DNA of 64,000 nucleotides from Fimbriimonas sp. (GTDB lineage Bacteria; Armatimonadota; Fimbriimonadia; Fimbriimonadales; Fimbriimonadaceae). This document shows, in pieces, positions 7,982 through 18,112 of the stretch. Each line of letters opens with the position of its first letter. Position 1 is the first letter of the stretch. The notes under the pieces were generated by a model. That model saw only the letters and a program-made list of their open reading frames with translations. It was not told the origin of the DNA and searched no databases. The stretch spans positions 1-64,000 of the forward strand of contig JARXAE010000009.1 in the NCBI GenBank assembly GCA_029866005.1. The letters run 5' to 3'. The position numbers and the translations under genes are program-made.

Positions 7982-9682
7982 CTAAGGGGTTGATGGGTTC
8001 TTAGTGTAGCGAACCCTGACTTGGCTGACCCGGAGGTTGGACAGGTTCTGCGAAAGTCGAGCCGGAGTAACCGCTCGGAACATCACGCTGACTTGTCCTG
8101 ATCCATTGACGTAACTTGCGACGTTATTGCGGATGGAGAAACTGATGGTGTTGTTCACTCCACCATAGGTCCCTCGAGAACCTTGCAGGTCCCACGCAGA
8201 GGTCGCGGTGTTCCAGGCGTACACAAACACGGTCGTTGCCGCCAAGGACTCTGAGTTGAATGCAGCTGTCACCGAGACTGATCGAAGGGCTGACGGCGCC
8301 TCCGGAATCGTTCCGGTTACCGAGGCAGAGGCGACTGGTCCAACTCCGCTCTGGATTCTGCTCTTGACGTTATACGAACTTACCAAGCTTGAATCCTTCA
8401 CGTCGCCCAGTCCGCCACCAACGTGGTTGCCATAAACCGAGGCGACTCCAGTTACTTCAGCATCCTTTGCCAGTGTTGCGAGGGCGAGGTTCACACCCTT
8501 GTAAACATTCACTCGACCGTAGCCAAAGGTCGCTGATGGTCCGATGTTATCGCAGGTCGAGAAGAAGATATCGCTCACCTCGTTTGGAGTGAGGTCAGGA
8601 TTCACGGACCAGATCGTGGCCAAAACTCCGTTTGCCACTGGGGCCGCCATCGAGGTACCGCTGGCTCCGCCGTAGCCACCATCCATCGTGGTACTGAGGA
8701 TGTTGGTGCCGGGGGCGAACAAGGTGCAACCTCGGCCGTATGCTGAGAAGCCGGCTTTGCCGTCGGCCTCATTCGACGCGCCAACTACGATCGTGTCTGC
8801 ATGTCTGAATCCGGTTAGATCCCGATTGTCGTTGCCTGCCGCATAGAGCATCAATCCGCCGATCGACTTGATATAAGTGCCAGTTGTACCAATTACGGGC
8901 GAATCGACTCCCGAGTATGAAACACTTGCAGTCTTTGCCCCGTTCTCAATCGCCCAACGCGCTCCGTCCATCAGATCAGACACCGCTGCCCCACCACCAG
9001 GTGAGTTGGAAACTCGGCAGTGCATCACCTTAAAGTTCCAGCCAACTCCTGAGACGCCAACGCCATTATTGCCGTGGGCTGCGCCGCATCCGGAGACGTG
9101 GGTTCCGTGTCCGTTGATATCTTCAATCTGCCCTCCAGCCGACTCTGTGATTTTATCGACCGCGTTGTAACCAGGAACTCGAAGATCTTTCAGGTCCTCG
9201 TGGGAGGTCTTAATTCCCGTGTCGCAGAAGGCGATCGTTCGTGTGGAACTGCCAGTCCAAAGGTTCCAAGCCAGCGGTGAGCCGATTACCGGATGATGCC
9301 ACTGCTGAGCGTAGCGCGGATCATTAGGAACTCGGTTCGGGAAGACTCGCCAGTTAGGCTCAACATACTGATAGTCACCAGTGGCCATGAGCGACTTAGC
9401 GTATAGCGTCTCGGTCAGACCGATAGGAACCTTGACGATGTACTCATCCGTTTGAGAAACGTAGTTGACGATCATCGAGGCAACTCGGCTTCGCGAACGT
9501 TGTCGTCTCAGTCGGATTTCATCGAACCTGGTGCCCGCATCCATCAGACTGGATACCTGTTTGGGTCTTACGATAAGTTGACCTGTGAACTCACGAACTC
9601 CGGGAACTTGGGTGAACTGACCAAAGCTGACCGAGGCAAGCCCAAGTACACATAGCGATATGGAAGCAGATTTCTTCAACAT
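7982..9682 (-). CDS. S8 family serine peptidase (subtilase), secreted
   Basis: 566 residues. Signal peptide at residues 1-22, then a propeptide-like segment (about 23-115) as in fervidolysin-type subtilases. The catalytic triad is clear: Asp154 in FCDTGI, His192 in NGHGTHVSG, Ser344 in SGTSMAAP, with oxyanion Asn284 in AAGND. About 170 residues after the catalytic domain form a beta-rich C-terminal extension. The gene has its own strong Shine-Dalgarno (GGAGGAG, 8 bases before ATG) and a promoter whose -10 lies inside a perfect palindrome, suggesting regulated expression. Confidence 0.93.
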   Translation of the reverse strand: MLKKSASISLCVLGLASVSFGQFTQVPGVREFTGQLIVRPKQVSSLMDAGTRFDEIRLRRQRSRSRVASMIVNYVSQTDEYIVKVPIGLTETLYAKSLMATGDYQYVEPNWRVFPNRVPNDPRYAQQWHHPVIGSPLAWNLWTGSSTRTIAFCDTGIKTSHEDLKDLRVPGYNAVDKITESAGGQIEDINGHGTHVSGCGAAHGNNGVGVSGVGWNFKVMHCRVSNSPGGGAAVSDLMDGARWAIENGAKTASVSYSGVDSPVIGTTGTYIKSIGGLMLYAAGNDNRDLTGFRHADTIVVGASNEADGKAGFSAYGRGCTLFAPGTNILSTTMDGGYGGASGTSMAAPVANGVLATIWSVNPDLTPNEVSDIFFSTCDNIGPSATFGYGRVNVYKGVNLALATLAKDAEVTGVASVYGNHVGGGLGDVKDSSLVSSYNVKSRIQSGVGPVASASVTGTIPEAPSALRSVSVTAAFNSESLAATTVFVYAWNTATSAWDLQGSRGTYGGVNNTISFSIRNNVASYVNGSGQVSVMFRAVTPARLSQNLSNLRVSQVRVRYTKNPSTP

Positions 9683-9690
9683 GGAAACGA

Positions 9691-9734
9691 CTCCTCCCGA
9701 AGGAGACTAACTTGCATTATATCGCAAGTTAGTC
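9691..9734 (-). promoter_or_regulatory. Subtilase promoter: TATAAT enclosed in a perfect 11-bp inverted repeat, plus strong RBS
   Basis: GACTAACTTGC (9705-9715) and GCAAGTTAGTC (9724-9734) are perfect inverted repeats separated by 8 bases. On the minus strand that centre reads GATATAAT, giving a TATAAT box at 9721-9716. The start codon is 34 bases further on, with GGAGGAG at 9697-9691. No good -35 is obvious. The palindrome could be an operator over the -10, or a terminator-like end of rtcB (no T-run supports that). Confidence 0.55.
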
Positions 9735-9750
9735 CCTAGTTCGATTCAAT

Positions 9751-10908
9751 TCAGTCCTTAAAGGGATCTTTTACGTCAGCCCCGGCCATCGCTACTCCAA
9801 TCGGCTTGAGCGTATGGATCACTTTAACGGTCGCGGAGTGATGTTCAAGCACTCGATGGAGCCGCTTGTACACGTGGGGAGCTTCGTCCACATCGCCCCC
9901 TCGCACAACAACCCCGCGATCCTTGACCCACTTTGACATCATCTCCTTGGTCACCCTTCCCGCCTCGCCTCGCTTGCCCTTGGCGGCAGTTCGAGACATC
10001 ACTCGACCTGCACCGTGAACCGTCGAGTAGAGGGCTTCCCGTGATTCCGGTGAATCCACACCTTCGAGGATGACTGAGTCATCGCCCATCGAGCCTCCCA
10101 CGAAACCAAGCTGACCCGGGAACGCTGGCGTAGCGCCCTTTCGGACAACCCAATACTCCTCGCCTCCGTGAGTCTCGCGCCAAGCAAAGTTGTGGTGGTT
10201 GTGAACCTCCTCAACAATCGTTCCACCAAGGATCTTGGCGACCCTTGCGCAGACCCAGTCTCGACCAGCGTAGGCATACCTTCCAGCGAGTTCCATCGCC
10301 TCGATGTATTCCCTCCCCGAATCTTTTTCGGTAGAGAGCCAGCTGATGCCACTGCTCACTTGACCCTCGCCTGCTGCGAGGTCCATGTAGTACTGAGCAA
10401 TTCCATGACCGAGACCACGTGATCCGAAGTGAACTCCGACCCAGATACGATCGAGTTCGTCGACGAAGATGTCCACATAGTGGTTTCCGCCGCCGATGGT
10501 TCCCAACTGATTTTGAGCCTTCTGCCTTCGGCTCTTCAGCGGCGGTAACCGCCAAGCCTTGTCATCGAAGAGTTCATGCTCAACGACCTCATTATTGTTC
10601 AGTCCCATTCCGAACGAAAGCTTCTTGAAGATCTCGTCCATGAGAGGATTGATTTTGGCTTTGACCTTTCGTGCGTCGCAATCAAGGCGAACCGCCTTAT
10701 TTCCGCAGGCAATGTCGTAGCCGACACCACTCGGAGATATCCGGTGACGGTAAGCGACAACGCCACCAATGGGGACGCCGTAGCCGACATGGTGGTCGGC
10801 CATCAAAGCAAGTCGTTCCGCTCCTGTCTCGCGGGCATTTTCGAGCTGTGTTAATGCTTCAGGGAAGACAGGATCTCCCCAGCATGGGATGTTTTCCAAA
10901 TACTGCAT
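9751..10908 (-). CDS. rtcB: RtcB family RNA ligase
   Basis: 385 residues, on the short side for RtcB. It joins RNA 2',3'-cyclic phosphate or 3'-phosphate ends to 5'-OH ends using GTP and Mn. Visible motifs: GYDIACGNK (metal-binding Cys), IGGGNHYVD, GVHFGSRGLGHG, VHNHHNFAW, FPGQLGFVGGSMGDDS and the guanylylated His in STVHGAGRVMSR. No archease or RtcA/RtcR gene is next to it. The downstream palindrome at 9705-9734 separates it from the subtilase. Confidence 0.93.
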   Translation of the reverse strand: MQYLENIPCWGDPVFPEALTQLENARETGAERLALMADHHVGYGVPIGGVVAYRHRISPSGVGYDIACGNKAVRLDCDARKVKAKINPLMDEIFKKLSFGMGLNNNEVVEHELFDDKAWRLPPLKSRRQKAQNQLGTIGGGNHYVDIFVDELDRIWVGVHFGSRGLGHGIAQYYMDLAAGEGQVSSGISWLSTEKDSGREYIEAMELAGRYAYAGRDWVCARVAKILGGTIVEEVHNHHNFAWRETHGGEEYWVVRKGATPAFPGQLGFVGGSMGDDSVILEGVDSPESREALYSTVHGAGRVMSRTAAKGKRGEAGRVTKEMMSKWVKDRGVVVRGGDVDEAPHVYKRLHRVLEHHSATVKVIHTLKPIGVAMAGADVKDPFKD

Positions 10909-10982
10909 GGGGGCACAAGGTTAAGTAGACGAAGCTAATAATGTTAAAGTTCACGACATTTTTCCTTACCGTTGAATCTCCG

Positions 10983-11011
10983 TTGAAATATCTCACAGAA
11001 AGTGTTAAATT
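10983..11011 (+). promoter_or_regulatory. Candidate sigma70 promoter of the PEP-CTERM gene
   Basis: TTGAAA (10983-10988), 17 bases, TAAATT (11006-11011), then ACGGAGGAG as ribosome site just before the ATG at 11029. The leader would be very short. Confidence 0.4.
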
Positions 11012-11028
11012 TGCACGGAGGAGTAAAC

Positions 11029-11925
11029 ATGACTCGACTTGCATTAACCTTAGGCACACTTTCAACCATGCTTGCGCTGCCCGCAATCTCGACAGCCGGG
11101 CTATTCTTCAACGGCACAAACGACTACTCGGCAGAAGCAGATTCGGCTCCATACGGGAGGATTGACGCAGAAACGGACCTGTTGACATCCGACCTCTACA
11201 TCAACTCCCTGTCCTTGACCGGAGGAACCTTTGCTTCCTCGGGCTTATCCCTTAACACGACCGGAGCCCAGTTCACGCAGCGCGACGGTGGAGACGGTTT
11301 TGTGGGGTACGTATACTACTCCTTTGGAGACGCCCTGGCATCTGGCTTCAGATACGAATCTACCGGTATATTCAGCGGCCTCTTCGGATTTACGGGACAA
11401 GGAACAACCGGGACGTATACAGGAAGCGTGGATATCTTAGGGGGTGCGAACTCAACAGCTGCCGACGTACTTGCCACAGTGAATTTCACTCTCGAAATCG
11501 TGTCTAGCTATGGGCTGACCATCACCTACCCTGTGAATACCTTCACCGTAGGACCTGGCCAACAGGCGGTGCTCCAAAACCGAGTCGTGAACTCGAGCAG
11601 CCGAGACTTTTTGGTTACCTCCCGTTATTACAGCCAATTTAATAGTCCGAGTGGATTTACACTCGACGTGGATGGGACTTACCCTTCCACCTTCGCGGCT
11701 AACTCGGACTTGACCGTCGACTCTTTGCGGTTCACCGGAGGCAATGGTGGGCCTGTATGGACCGGGGTAGACAATGGGGTGATAGGCGGGCTATTCGTTG
11801 ACGACTATAACGCCCTCCCCGGTGGCGGCCAGTTCACCGTCAATCCTGTCCCAGAACCAGCCTCCCTTGCCATCCTGGGCCTCGGCGGACTCGCCCTCGC
11901 CCGTAGACGACAGCGAAAGAACTAA
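11029..11925 (+). CDS. PEP-CTERM sorting domain protein
   Basis: 298 residues. The start at 11029 is chosen because ACGGAGGAG lies 5 bases upstream and the signal peptide (TRLALTLGTLSTMLALPAIS) follows directly; an upstream in-frame GTG at 11002 would add 9 residues. The C-terminus has the sorting signal PVPEPASLAILGLGG, a hydrophobic helix and RRRQRKN. The central region is Gly/Ser/Thr-rich without a recognised catalytic motif. PEP-CTERM proteins are processed by exosortase; none is in this window. It converges on the peroxidase gene with a 4-base overlap. Confidence 0.9.
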   Translation: MTRLALTLGTLSTMLALPAISTAGLFFNGTNDYSAEADSAPYGRIDAETDLLTSDLYINSLSLTGGTFASSGLSLNTTGAQFTQRDGGDGFVGYVYYSFGDALASGFRYESTGIFSGLFGFTGQGTTGTYTGSVDILGGANSTAADVLATVNFTLEIVSSYGLTITYPVNTFTVGPGQQAVLQNRVVNSSSRDFLVTSRYYSQFNSPSGFTLDVDGTYPSTFAANSDLTVDSLRFTGGNGGPVWTGVDNGVIGGLFVDDYNALPGGGQFTVNPVPEPASLAILGLGGLALARRRQRKN

Positions 11926-12902
11926 CCACCCGTCACGCCGTCCTGGAGGAACTCCACCAGGGCGGCTTTTTCTTGCTTCGTGAGCTTGAGTTTGGGCAAT
12001 GCGCCCTCATCTCCGCCACGATCGTAGAACTCCACAACGTCCTCGAGAGACTCAAGCGTTCCGTTGTGCATGTAGGGCGCGGTTCGCCCGATACCTCGTA
12101 ACGAAGGAATCCGCCAGAAGCCGTTGTCCTTTGGGTTCTTGGTCAGATCACCCCGACCATGATCTTCGCCGATGACGTACGACTGGGCAAGTCCTGTCTT
12201 AGCAAATGGATCGGCACCAGGAATCGTCGCCCGGGTGAAGTGCGGTCCCGAGTGGCAGGTGGTGCACTGCCCTTTGCCTTTGAAAACTGCCAAACCCTGC
12301 CGGGCGATCGGCGATAAAGCCTGCTTATCACCCTTCACAAACTTGTCGAACGGCGTTTCGTTGTCGGTGAGAGTTCTCACGTAGGTGGCAAGAGCCATGG
12401 CGACGCGCTCTTTTGTAATCTCTTGTGTTCCAAACGCTTGCTCAAAAAGCGGTTCGTACTTTGCCTTCTTCAATCTCTCGGGCACAGCTTTCAGAGAGAG
12501 ATTCATCTCCATCGGGTGCTCGATCGGCATCAGAACTTGTTCCTCAAGAGTCTTGACCCGCCCGTCCCAGAATAGTTGGGGCTGATACCCAGAGCCAATC
12601 AGCGTCGGGCTGTGGCGATTGAGCGCTTCCTTCGTATCGCCAATATTGACGGTACGACCGTCGCTGAATCCGGCTCCCTCGTTGTGACACCAGGTGCACG
12701 GCGTCTGGCGTGTATTGCTCAGGGCGCGCTCTTCAAAAAGCCTTCGCCCGAGTTCAGCTTTGGCTGCCGTGTATGGGTTGGACTTGGGATACGGAACCGG
12801 TCCCGGCGTCCCGAGCGCGTAGGGATCAGCCGTAATTCCGGCGATGCCGACAGAGGCGCAAGCGAGTACCAGAAGTCCGCGGAGCATAAGTTTATGATAC
12901 AC
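11922..12902 (-). CDS. Di-haem cytochrome c peroxidase (CcpA/MauG family)
   Basis: 326 residues with a signal peptide (LRGLLVLACASVGIAG), so periplasmic. Two c-type haem motifs: CTWCH at residues 69-73 and CTTCH at 213-217. The C-terminal APYMHNGTLESLEDVVEFYDRGG region is typical of bacterial di-haem peroxidases. It probably reduces hydrogen peroxide with electrons from a small cytochrome, but MauG-like oxidases share this architecture. Met codons at 12902 and 12887 are both possible starts. It lies 40 bases downstream of nuoF on the same strand. Confidence 0.93.
   Translation of the reverse strand: MYHKLMLRGLLVLACASVGIAGITADPYALGTPGPVPYPKSNPYTAAKAELGRRLFEERALSNTRQTPCTWCHNEGAGFSDGRTVNIGDTKEALNRHSPTLIGSGYQPQLFWDGRVKTLEEQVLMPIEHPMEMNLSLKAVPERLKKAKYEPLFEQAFGTQEITKERVAMALATYVRTLTDNETPFDKFVKGDKQALSPIARQGLAVFKGKGQCTTCHSGPHFTRATIPGADPFAKTGLAQSYVIGEDHGRGDLTKNPKDNGFWRIPSLRGIGRTAPYMHNGTLESLEDVVEFYDRGGDEGALPKLKLTKQEKAALVEFLQDGVTGG
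11937..11971 (+). terminator. Terminator of the PEP-CTERM gene, inside the peroxidase gene
   Basis: GCCGTCCTGGAGG, loop AACT, CCACCAGGGCGGC, then TTTTT on the + strand. It begins 11 bases after the PEP-CTERM stop and is wholly inside the coding 3' end of the convergent peroxidase gene. Confidence 0.78.
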
Positions 12903-12942
12903 CGAATCCGAGACTCCCTTACCCCGGCTGGAGCAAAGGGAC

Positions 12943-14247
12943 TTACGGAACTAGCGCCAAAGCTTCCTTCGAAGAAACCATGCTCTTTCCGTGCTCAATC
13001 CAGTACTCAAACTCTTCAGGGAACTGCCGAATGAAGGCTTTCATCGGCCAAGCGGCCGCGTCTCCGAGCGCACAGAACGAGCGACCCTCGACGTTGTTGG
13101 CAACCTCGGTCAACAGGTCCATGTCGCCTTTTTGCCCTCCACCGGCAACGATTCGATCCATGATCTGAACCATCCAGCGGGTGCCTTCGCGACAGGGCGT
13201 GCACTTACCGCACGACTCATTAGCATAGAAGTGCGCGGTGCGCCAAGCAAGCATCACGATGTCAGTGTGCTCATTGAAGAACATGCAACCGCCGGAGCCT
13301 ACCATCGACTTGACTTCGCCCATTTCCTCATAGCCGATGATCGCGACGTCAACGGCATCTGGCTTGATAACTGGCATCGACGAGCCACCAGGAATGCACG
13401 CTTTGAGCTTTCCGCCTTTCACTCCGCCAGCCATCTCCAGAAGCTCTTTGAGAGGAGTTCCAAACTCAATTTCGTAGTTACCTGGCTTGTTGACGTGCCC
13501 GCTAACCGAAAAAATCTTGGTTCCGCGCGAGTTCTTGGTTGAAGCTCCGAGAGTTGCATACCATTCGCCACCCTTGTCGACAATGTGCGGAACGCAGGAG
13601 AAGCTCTCGACATTATTGATCAGCGTCGGGCGCTCCCAGACTCCGCTGATTGTGGGCAGAGGCGCGTGAGGGAATTTGAGACGTGGCATACCGCGCTCAC
13701 CCATGAGTGAAGACATCAAAGCGGACTCTTCACCGCACTCGTAGGACCCCGCTCCAAGGTGGATGTGCAAATCGAAAGAGAAGTCCGTTCCGAGAATGTT
13801 TTTGCCGAGCAGGTTGTTTGCGTAGGCCTCATCAATCGCCTTTCGCAGAGCTTTTGCGGCATCGATGAACTCACCGCGGATGTAGATGTAACCGACATCG
13901 CCTTGAACAGCATATCCAGCGATCGTCATTCCTTCGACAAGCTGGAATGGGGCAGTCTCCATCAACATCTTGTCTTTGAAGGTTCCGGGCTCGCCCTCGT
14001 CCGCATTGCAGACAACATAATGCGGCTTCACTTTATCTTTTGGAAGACCGTTCCACTTGATCCAGCTCGGGAATCCTGCGCCGCCGCGTCCTCTCAGACC
14101 GGAAGTCTTGACCTCGTCAATGACGCCTTGGCGCTCCATCTTCAAAGCTTTTTCAAGCCCCGAGTAGCCTCCAGCTTTTTTGTATCCCGCCAAAGTTTGA
14201 GTTGCGGGATCGTCGGAGTGCTTCAACAGGAGCTTGTACTCTGCCAT
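12943..14247 (-). CDS. nuoF: NADH-quinone oxidoreductase subunit F (NuoF)
   Basis: 434 residues. It carries FMN, binds NADH and holds iron-sulfur centre N3 of complex I. GLRGRGGAGFPSWIKW binds FMN/NADH, ADEGEPGTFKDK follows, and ESCGKCTPCREGT supplies three of four cluster Cys; the fourth is in SFCALGDAAAWP. nuoE lies upstream on the same strand but is separated by a pseudopilin and a small lipoprotein gene. No other nuo genes are in the window. Confidence 0.96.
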   Translation of the reverse strand: MAEYKLLLKHSDDPATQTLAGYKKAGGYSGLEKALKMERQGVIDEVKTSGLRGRGGAGFPSWIKWNGLPKDKVKPHYVVCNADEGEPGTFKDKMLMETAPFQLVEGMTIAGYAVQGDVGYIYIRGEFIDAAKALRKAIDEAYANNLLGKNILGTDFSFDLHIHLGAGSYECGEESALMSSLMGERGMPRLKFPHAPLPTISGVWERPTLINNVESFSCVPHIVDKGGEWYATLGASTKNSRGTKIFSVSGHVNKPGNYEIEFGTPLKELLEMAGGVKGGKLKACIPGGSSMPVIKPDAVDVAIIGYEEMGEVKSMVGSGGCMFFNEHTDIVMLAWRTAHFYANESCGKCTPCREGTRWMVQIMDRIVAGGGQKGDMDLLTEVANNVEGRSFCALGDAAAWPMKAFIRQFPEEFEYWIEHGKSMVSSKEALALVP

Positions 14248-14434
14248 ATCCTTTAATTTACCTTGCGAGGATCGATTCCGTTAGCAAACCTGGGGCGGGA
14301 TAGCGTTCGAAGTGATCTTCGCCGCCCGGCTATTCCCGACTGTTTGCATAAGCCAAATAGCAACCTCGGCCGAGTTCTGCGACGGTCAAGGGTTGGACCT
14401 CGCGGTTCAGCTTCGATTAACAAGTGTTAAATGT

Positions 14435-14464
14435 AAAAAGGCTCCGGAACTACTCCCAGAGCCT
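14435..14464 (-). terminator. Terminator after the pseudopilin-lipoprotein pair
   Basis: On the minus strand AGGCTCTGG, loop GAGTAGTT, CCGGAGCCT, then TTTTT. It lies 21 bases past the small lipoprotein stop. Transcription from the pseudopilin should end here, so nuoF (start 14247) probably has its own promoter in the roughly 190 bases that follow. Confidence 0.8.
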
Positions 14465-14485
14465 ATTGCTATTCTGAGTGAGGGC

Positions 14486-14660
14486 TCAGCCTCCGCCGCG
14501 AGTCTGTGGAGCGTCGTCCGCACCTTTCGATCGGCCTTTACCAGCCTCCGCCGCGGTTTTCGTGGGCACGTCAGCTGGAGCTTCCGCCACTCCCGAGTCT
14601 CCGGAGCCTGAACATCCTAGACAACAGAGACTGGCCAACAACACAGCTGCAAGCGCGAAC

Positions 14661-14671
<11 letters not shown>
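14486..14671 (-). CDS. Small lipoprotein paired with pseudopilin
   Basis: 61 residues if it starts at the TTG at 14671. The first residues form a lipoprotein signal: SIKFALAAVLLASLCCLGC with the lipidated Cys in LGC, followed by a short Ser/Gly/Ala/Asp-rich tail ending in TRGGG. The start codon lies inside the last codons of the pseudopilin gene (11-base overlap), with a G-rich run (GGGGGGTACCGA) just upstream as a ribosome site. Short lipoproteins right after prepilin-like genes are common in planctomycete and armatimonad genomes. Function unknown. Confidence 0.7.
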
Positions 14672-15551
<880 letters not shown>

Positions 15552-15688
15552 AATAAATGCCTTCCAGAGACCCAAATGGGTGCCTGGCTCGGACATTTTA
15601 AGACTTCATTAAAAGAAATGTAAGTCCTCGGCGAAAAAACTTCTCATACCGGGAACTTTTGGCTGCTTCGACTAAAAATCGTTTGTGA

Positions 15689-16318
15689 TTAGCGTATCGA
15701 ACCTATACGTTCTTCGGCCTTGAGTTGAACCTGAACGATTTGATCAGCCATCTTGATGACCGTGCTTTCGGTACTCGCTCGAAGTTCGTCCAGAAATGCG
15801 TCGATTGCCTTCTCATCCACGGGGCCGATGTATCTGTCGCCAACCTGCACGACCGGAGCGCGATCGCATGCATTGAGGCATTCGACTTCTTCGAGCATGA
15901 ACATTCCGTCCGCTGTCGTCTCGCCATTCTTGATTCCCAGCTTCTTGGTCACGTAATCACGAATCCGGTAAGCCGAATTGAAGTGACACGAAAGGCAGGT
16001 GCAGACCTCGATCTTATGCTTGCCAGGATTGTGGACGGTGTTATACATCGAGTAGAACGTGGCGACACCCTGAACTTCGGCGTAGCTTCGTTGGAGGCGG
16101 TGAGCAACTTCGGCGATGGCGTCGCCATCCAGGAACCCGCCATACTCACGCTGGGCGATCCAGAGCCCGGGCAAGATACACGCTTTTTGATTCGGATAGT
16201 GAGTTTTCAGAGCGTCTAGCTCCTTGATCGCTTGTTCCGAGAATCGGAGGTTTAGCTCGTCTGCCTTCGGAGGCATTGGGCGCTCGTTATGGCTCCCAAG
16301 TTGGATCAATTCACTCAT
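15689..16318 (-). CDS. nuoE: NADH-quinone oxidoreductase subunit E (NuoE)
   Basis: 209 residues, thioredoxin-like 2Fe-2S protein (centre N1a) of complex I. Cluster ligands are in CTCLSC and CLNACDRAP; GVATFYSMYNTVHNPGKHKIEV is a typical family segment. It has an unusually long N-terminal lead of about 30 residues and a C-terminal tail of about 30 residues compared with many NuoE proteins. It is followed by the pseudopilin pair and then nuoF, and is divergent from the zinc-ribbon gene. Confidence 0.94.
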   Translation of the reverse strand: MSELIQLGSHNERPMPPKADELNLRFSEQAIKELDALKTHYPNQKACILPGLWIAQREYGGFLDGDAIAEVAHRLQRSYAEVQGVATFYSMYNTVHNPGKHKIEVCTCLSCHFNSAYRIRDYVTKKLGIKNGETTADGMFMLEEVECLNACDRAPVVQVGDRYIGPVDEKAIDAFLDELRASTESTVIKMADQIVQVQLKAEERIGSIR

Positions 16319-16385
16319 CCTTAAAGACTACCGTCCTTCCTCGCCTTTCGGCGGCAATCTCGGGCATAATCACCTTCAAAAGACG

Positions 16386-16820
16386 ATGCAAGTTTGCCCG
16401 CGATGCGCTCGCCAAAACGAAGATGACATCCGCTTCTGCGGTCGCTGCGGGCTCGACTTTGCCGAGTACGCCAAGCATCAACAGCGCCCCACCTCCACCG
16501 AGACGATGTACTGTTATCGGCATCCCAAGGAGGCAACGAACCTCAGCTGCGGGCGATGCGAAAAGCCTCTTTGCACAAACTGCGTTCAGATCGGCTCCGC
16601 TGGCCCACGTTGCCCCGAGTGTGCAAAGCATAACATTGAGTTTCGCCCAGGAGCTGTGATTCATCAAGCCAAGAGCAGTGTGAAGGGCATTGCCCGACTA
16701 GGTCCTTGGGGAATCTACATTCTCGTCATTTGCGCGGGAATGATCTTTAGCTTCTTCCGGGGCTGCGGAAATCAATCCACACAGCCCCCGGAGTCTGCTC
16801 CAATCGAGCGGGGGAATTAG
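16386..16820 (+). CDS. Zinc-ribbon / B-box-like membrane protein
   Basis: 144 residues from the ATG at 16386. The N-terminal zinc ribbon has [19 protein letters not shown] (two CxxC). A second cysteine/histidine module follows: [23 protein letters not shown] and CPEC, resembling the B-box-like finger placed before membrane domains in some bacterial proteins. One transmembrane helix ([17 protein letters not shown]) is near the C-terminus. Function unknown. An upstream in-frame start at 16224 would run into nuoE and is not used. Its stop overlaps that of the convergent TlpA-like gene. Confidence 0.8.
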   Translation: MQVCPRCARQNEDDIRFCGRCGLDFAEYAKHQQRPTSTETMYCYRHPKEATNLSCGRCEKPLCTNCVQIGSAGPRCPECAKHNIEFRPGAVIHQAKSSVKGIARLGPWGIYILVICAGMIFSFFRGCGNQSTQPPESAPIERGN

Positions 16821-17902
16821 CCTCCGAATTCTCGGAGTCGACCCTGCATCTCGCCTCGGGTTTGGTCATCAACTCGCTTATCGGTCTTGGCGAGTTCGAT
16901 GGCCTTCTTCTGGGTCGAAATTGCCTTGACCTTGTCTCCCGCTCGCCAGAGCGCGAGTGCGTACGTGTCCATATTCATGGCGTTCGTCGGATCGAGCTTC
17001 ATCATTTTCTCCCCCAATTTGACGGCGGCCTTGTAGCCAGCAGAATCGGTAACTCCTGGGTTTTCGACCACATCCCAAACGACTTGGTTGATCATCATCG
17101 GGTCGTTCATCTCCGGCAGTGCACTGATCTTCGCAAGCAATTTGTCGATTCCACCCAGCTTGCCCATCCGACGAGCCGTGAGCTCCATCCCTCCGAGGCC
17201 CATTCGCATCTTTGGCTCTTTCGCCCAGAGCTTTCCAATCTCGTCGACAGCTCCCTTATAGTCCTGCTTCTGGAACTTCGCCTGAATGGGAGCGAACTTC
17301 TTTTGCATCTCCATCTGCAGCGCCATCTCGGCCGCCTCCGCCTTTTTGGCTTCTTCGCGAGCTTTCTTCGCTTTAGCAAGGTCAAGTTTTCCGCTCAGTA
17401 CGCCGTCCACTGCCTCTTCAAGGCCCGCCATCGGGTGTCCAATCCATGCCACCTTTCCGGCTCCGTCGATGAGAAATGCGGTCGGAATTCCGTTCTCACC
17501 CGCCGCGGTCATCCAATTTTGGGCCATGTAGGTGCCAGGACCCTCTGTCGCGACGTTGTAGTCCATCTTTGCTCCGAACTCTTTCACAAACGCGGGAACC
17601 TTGGTTTTGTAGTCGCCCGGCTGGCTCTCCCAGATGGAGACCCCGACGAAATCGACCTTGCCGCTGTACTTCTTGGCTAATTCGGTTAAGTGGGGAATGG
17701 TCTGTCGGCAAGGCCCACACCAAGTTGCCCAGAATTCCACCACGACTGGCTTCCCTTTTCCAAGTTCCACCGGCGATCCTTTGACCCAGTCAGTGACTTT
17801 CAGCTCAGGGGCCTTGTCTCCAACCGTCAACGCAGCTTGGGCAGATACGGCAACGGAAAGGACGGCAAGAATTGGAAGGAACCGAAGAGGTTTCATAGTC
17901 AT
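16817..17902 (-). CDS. TlpA-like thioredoxin-domain protein with C-terminal helical region
   Basis: 361 residues from the ATG at 17902 (GAAGG 9 bases upstream; ATG at 17896 is an alternative). Signal peptide ([17 protein letters not shown]), then a TlpA/ResA-type thioredoxin fold with [11 protein letters not shown] as redox centre and [16 protein letters not shown]. The last roughly 190 residues are Lys/Ala/Met-rich helices that resemble TPR-like repeats. It probably acts in periplasmic thiol-disulfide exchange. Longer upstream reading in frame lacks a plausible signal and is ignored. Confidence 0.88.
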   Translation of the reverse strand: MTMKPLRFLPILAVLSVAVSAQAALTVGDKAPELKVTDWVKGSPVELGKGKPVVVEFWATWCGPCRQTIPHLTELAKKYSGKVDFVGVSIWESQPGDYKTKVPAFVKEFGAKMDYNVATEGPGTYMAQNWMTAAGENGIPTAFLIDGAGKVAWIGHPMAGLEEAVDGVLSGKLDLAKAKKAREEAKKAEAAEMALQMEMQKKFAPIQAKFQKQDYKGAVDEIGKLWAKEPKMRMGLGGMELTARRMGKLGGIDKLLAKISALPEMNDPMMINQVVWDVVENPGVTDSAGYKAAVKLGEKMMKLDPTNAMNMDTYALALWRAGDKVKAISTQKKAIELAKTDKRVDDQTRGEMQGRLREFGG

Positions 17903-18053
17903 GTTATACAACCTTCGAAGGCTCGACGGTTCCTGACTCAGCCGACAAGAAACAATCGAAAACGTAAAACCAAAGAAAAATGAAACTCTTTTCCGTCCTG
18001 CGCATCTGATACATGGACGTAACTTTCTTGGATTCGTTCTCCCACAATAACAA

Positions 18054-18085
18054 AGCCCGACCTTGAACAAGTCGGGCTACTTTTT
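18054..18085 (+). terminator. Orphan terminator hairpin upstream of the DUF4832 gene
   Basis: AGCCCGAC, loop CTTGAACAA, GTCGGGCT, AC, TTTTT on the + strand. No + strand protein gene lies upstream before the opposing TlpA-like gene, so it either ends a small RNA started in 17903-18053 or acts as an attenuator in the leader of the gene at 18113. Confidence 0.6.
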
Positions 18086-18112
18086 GCCTGGCTGTAGCGT
18101 AAAGTAGAGCCA

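Noticed and set aside
16822-16837. Palindrome CTCCGAATTCTCGGAG as a terminator
   Set aside because: The stem is only 6 bp around a 4-base loop and no T-tract follows on either strand; reported structure would be too weak.
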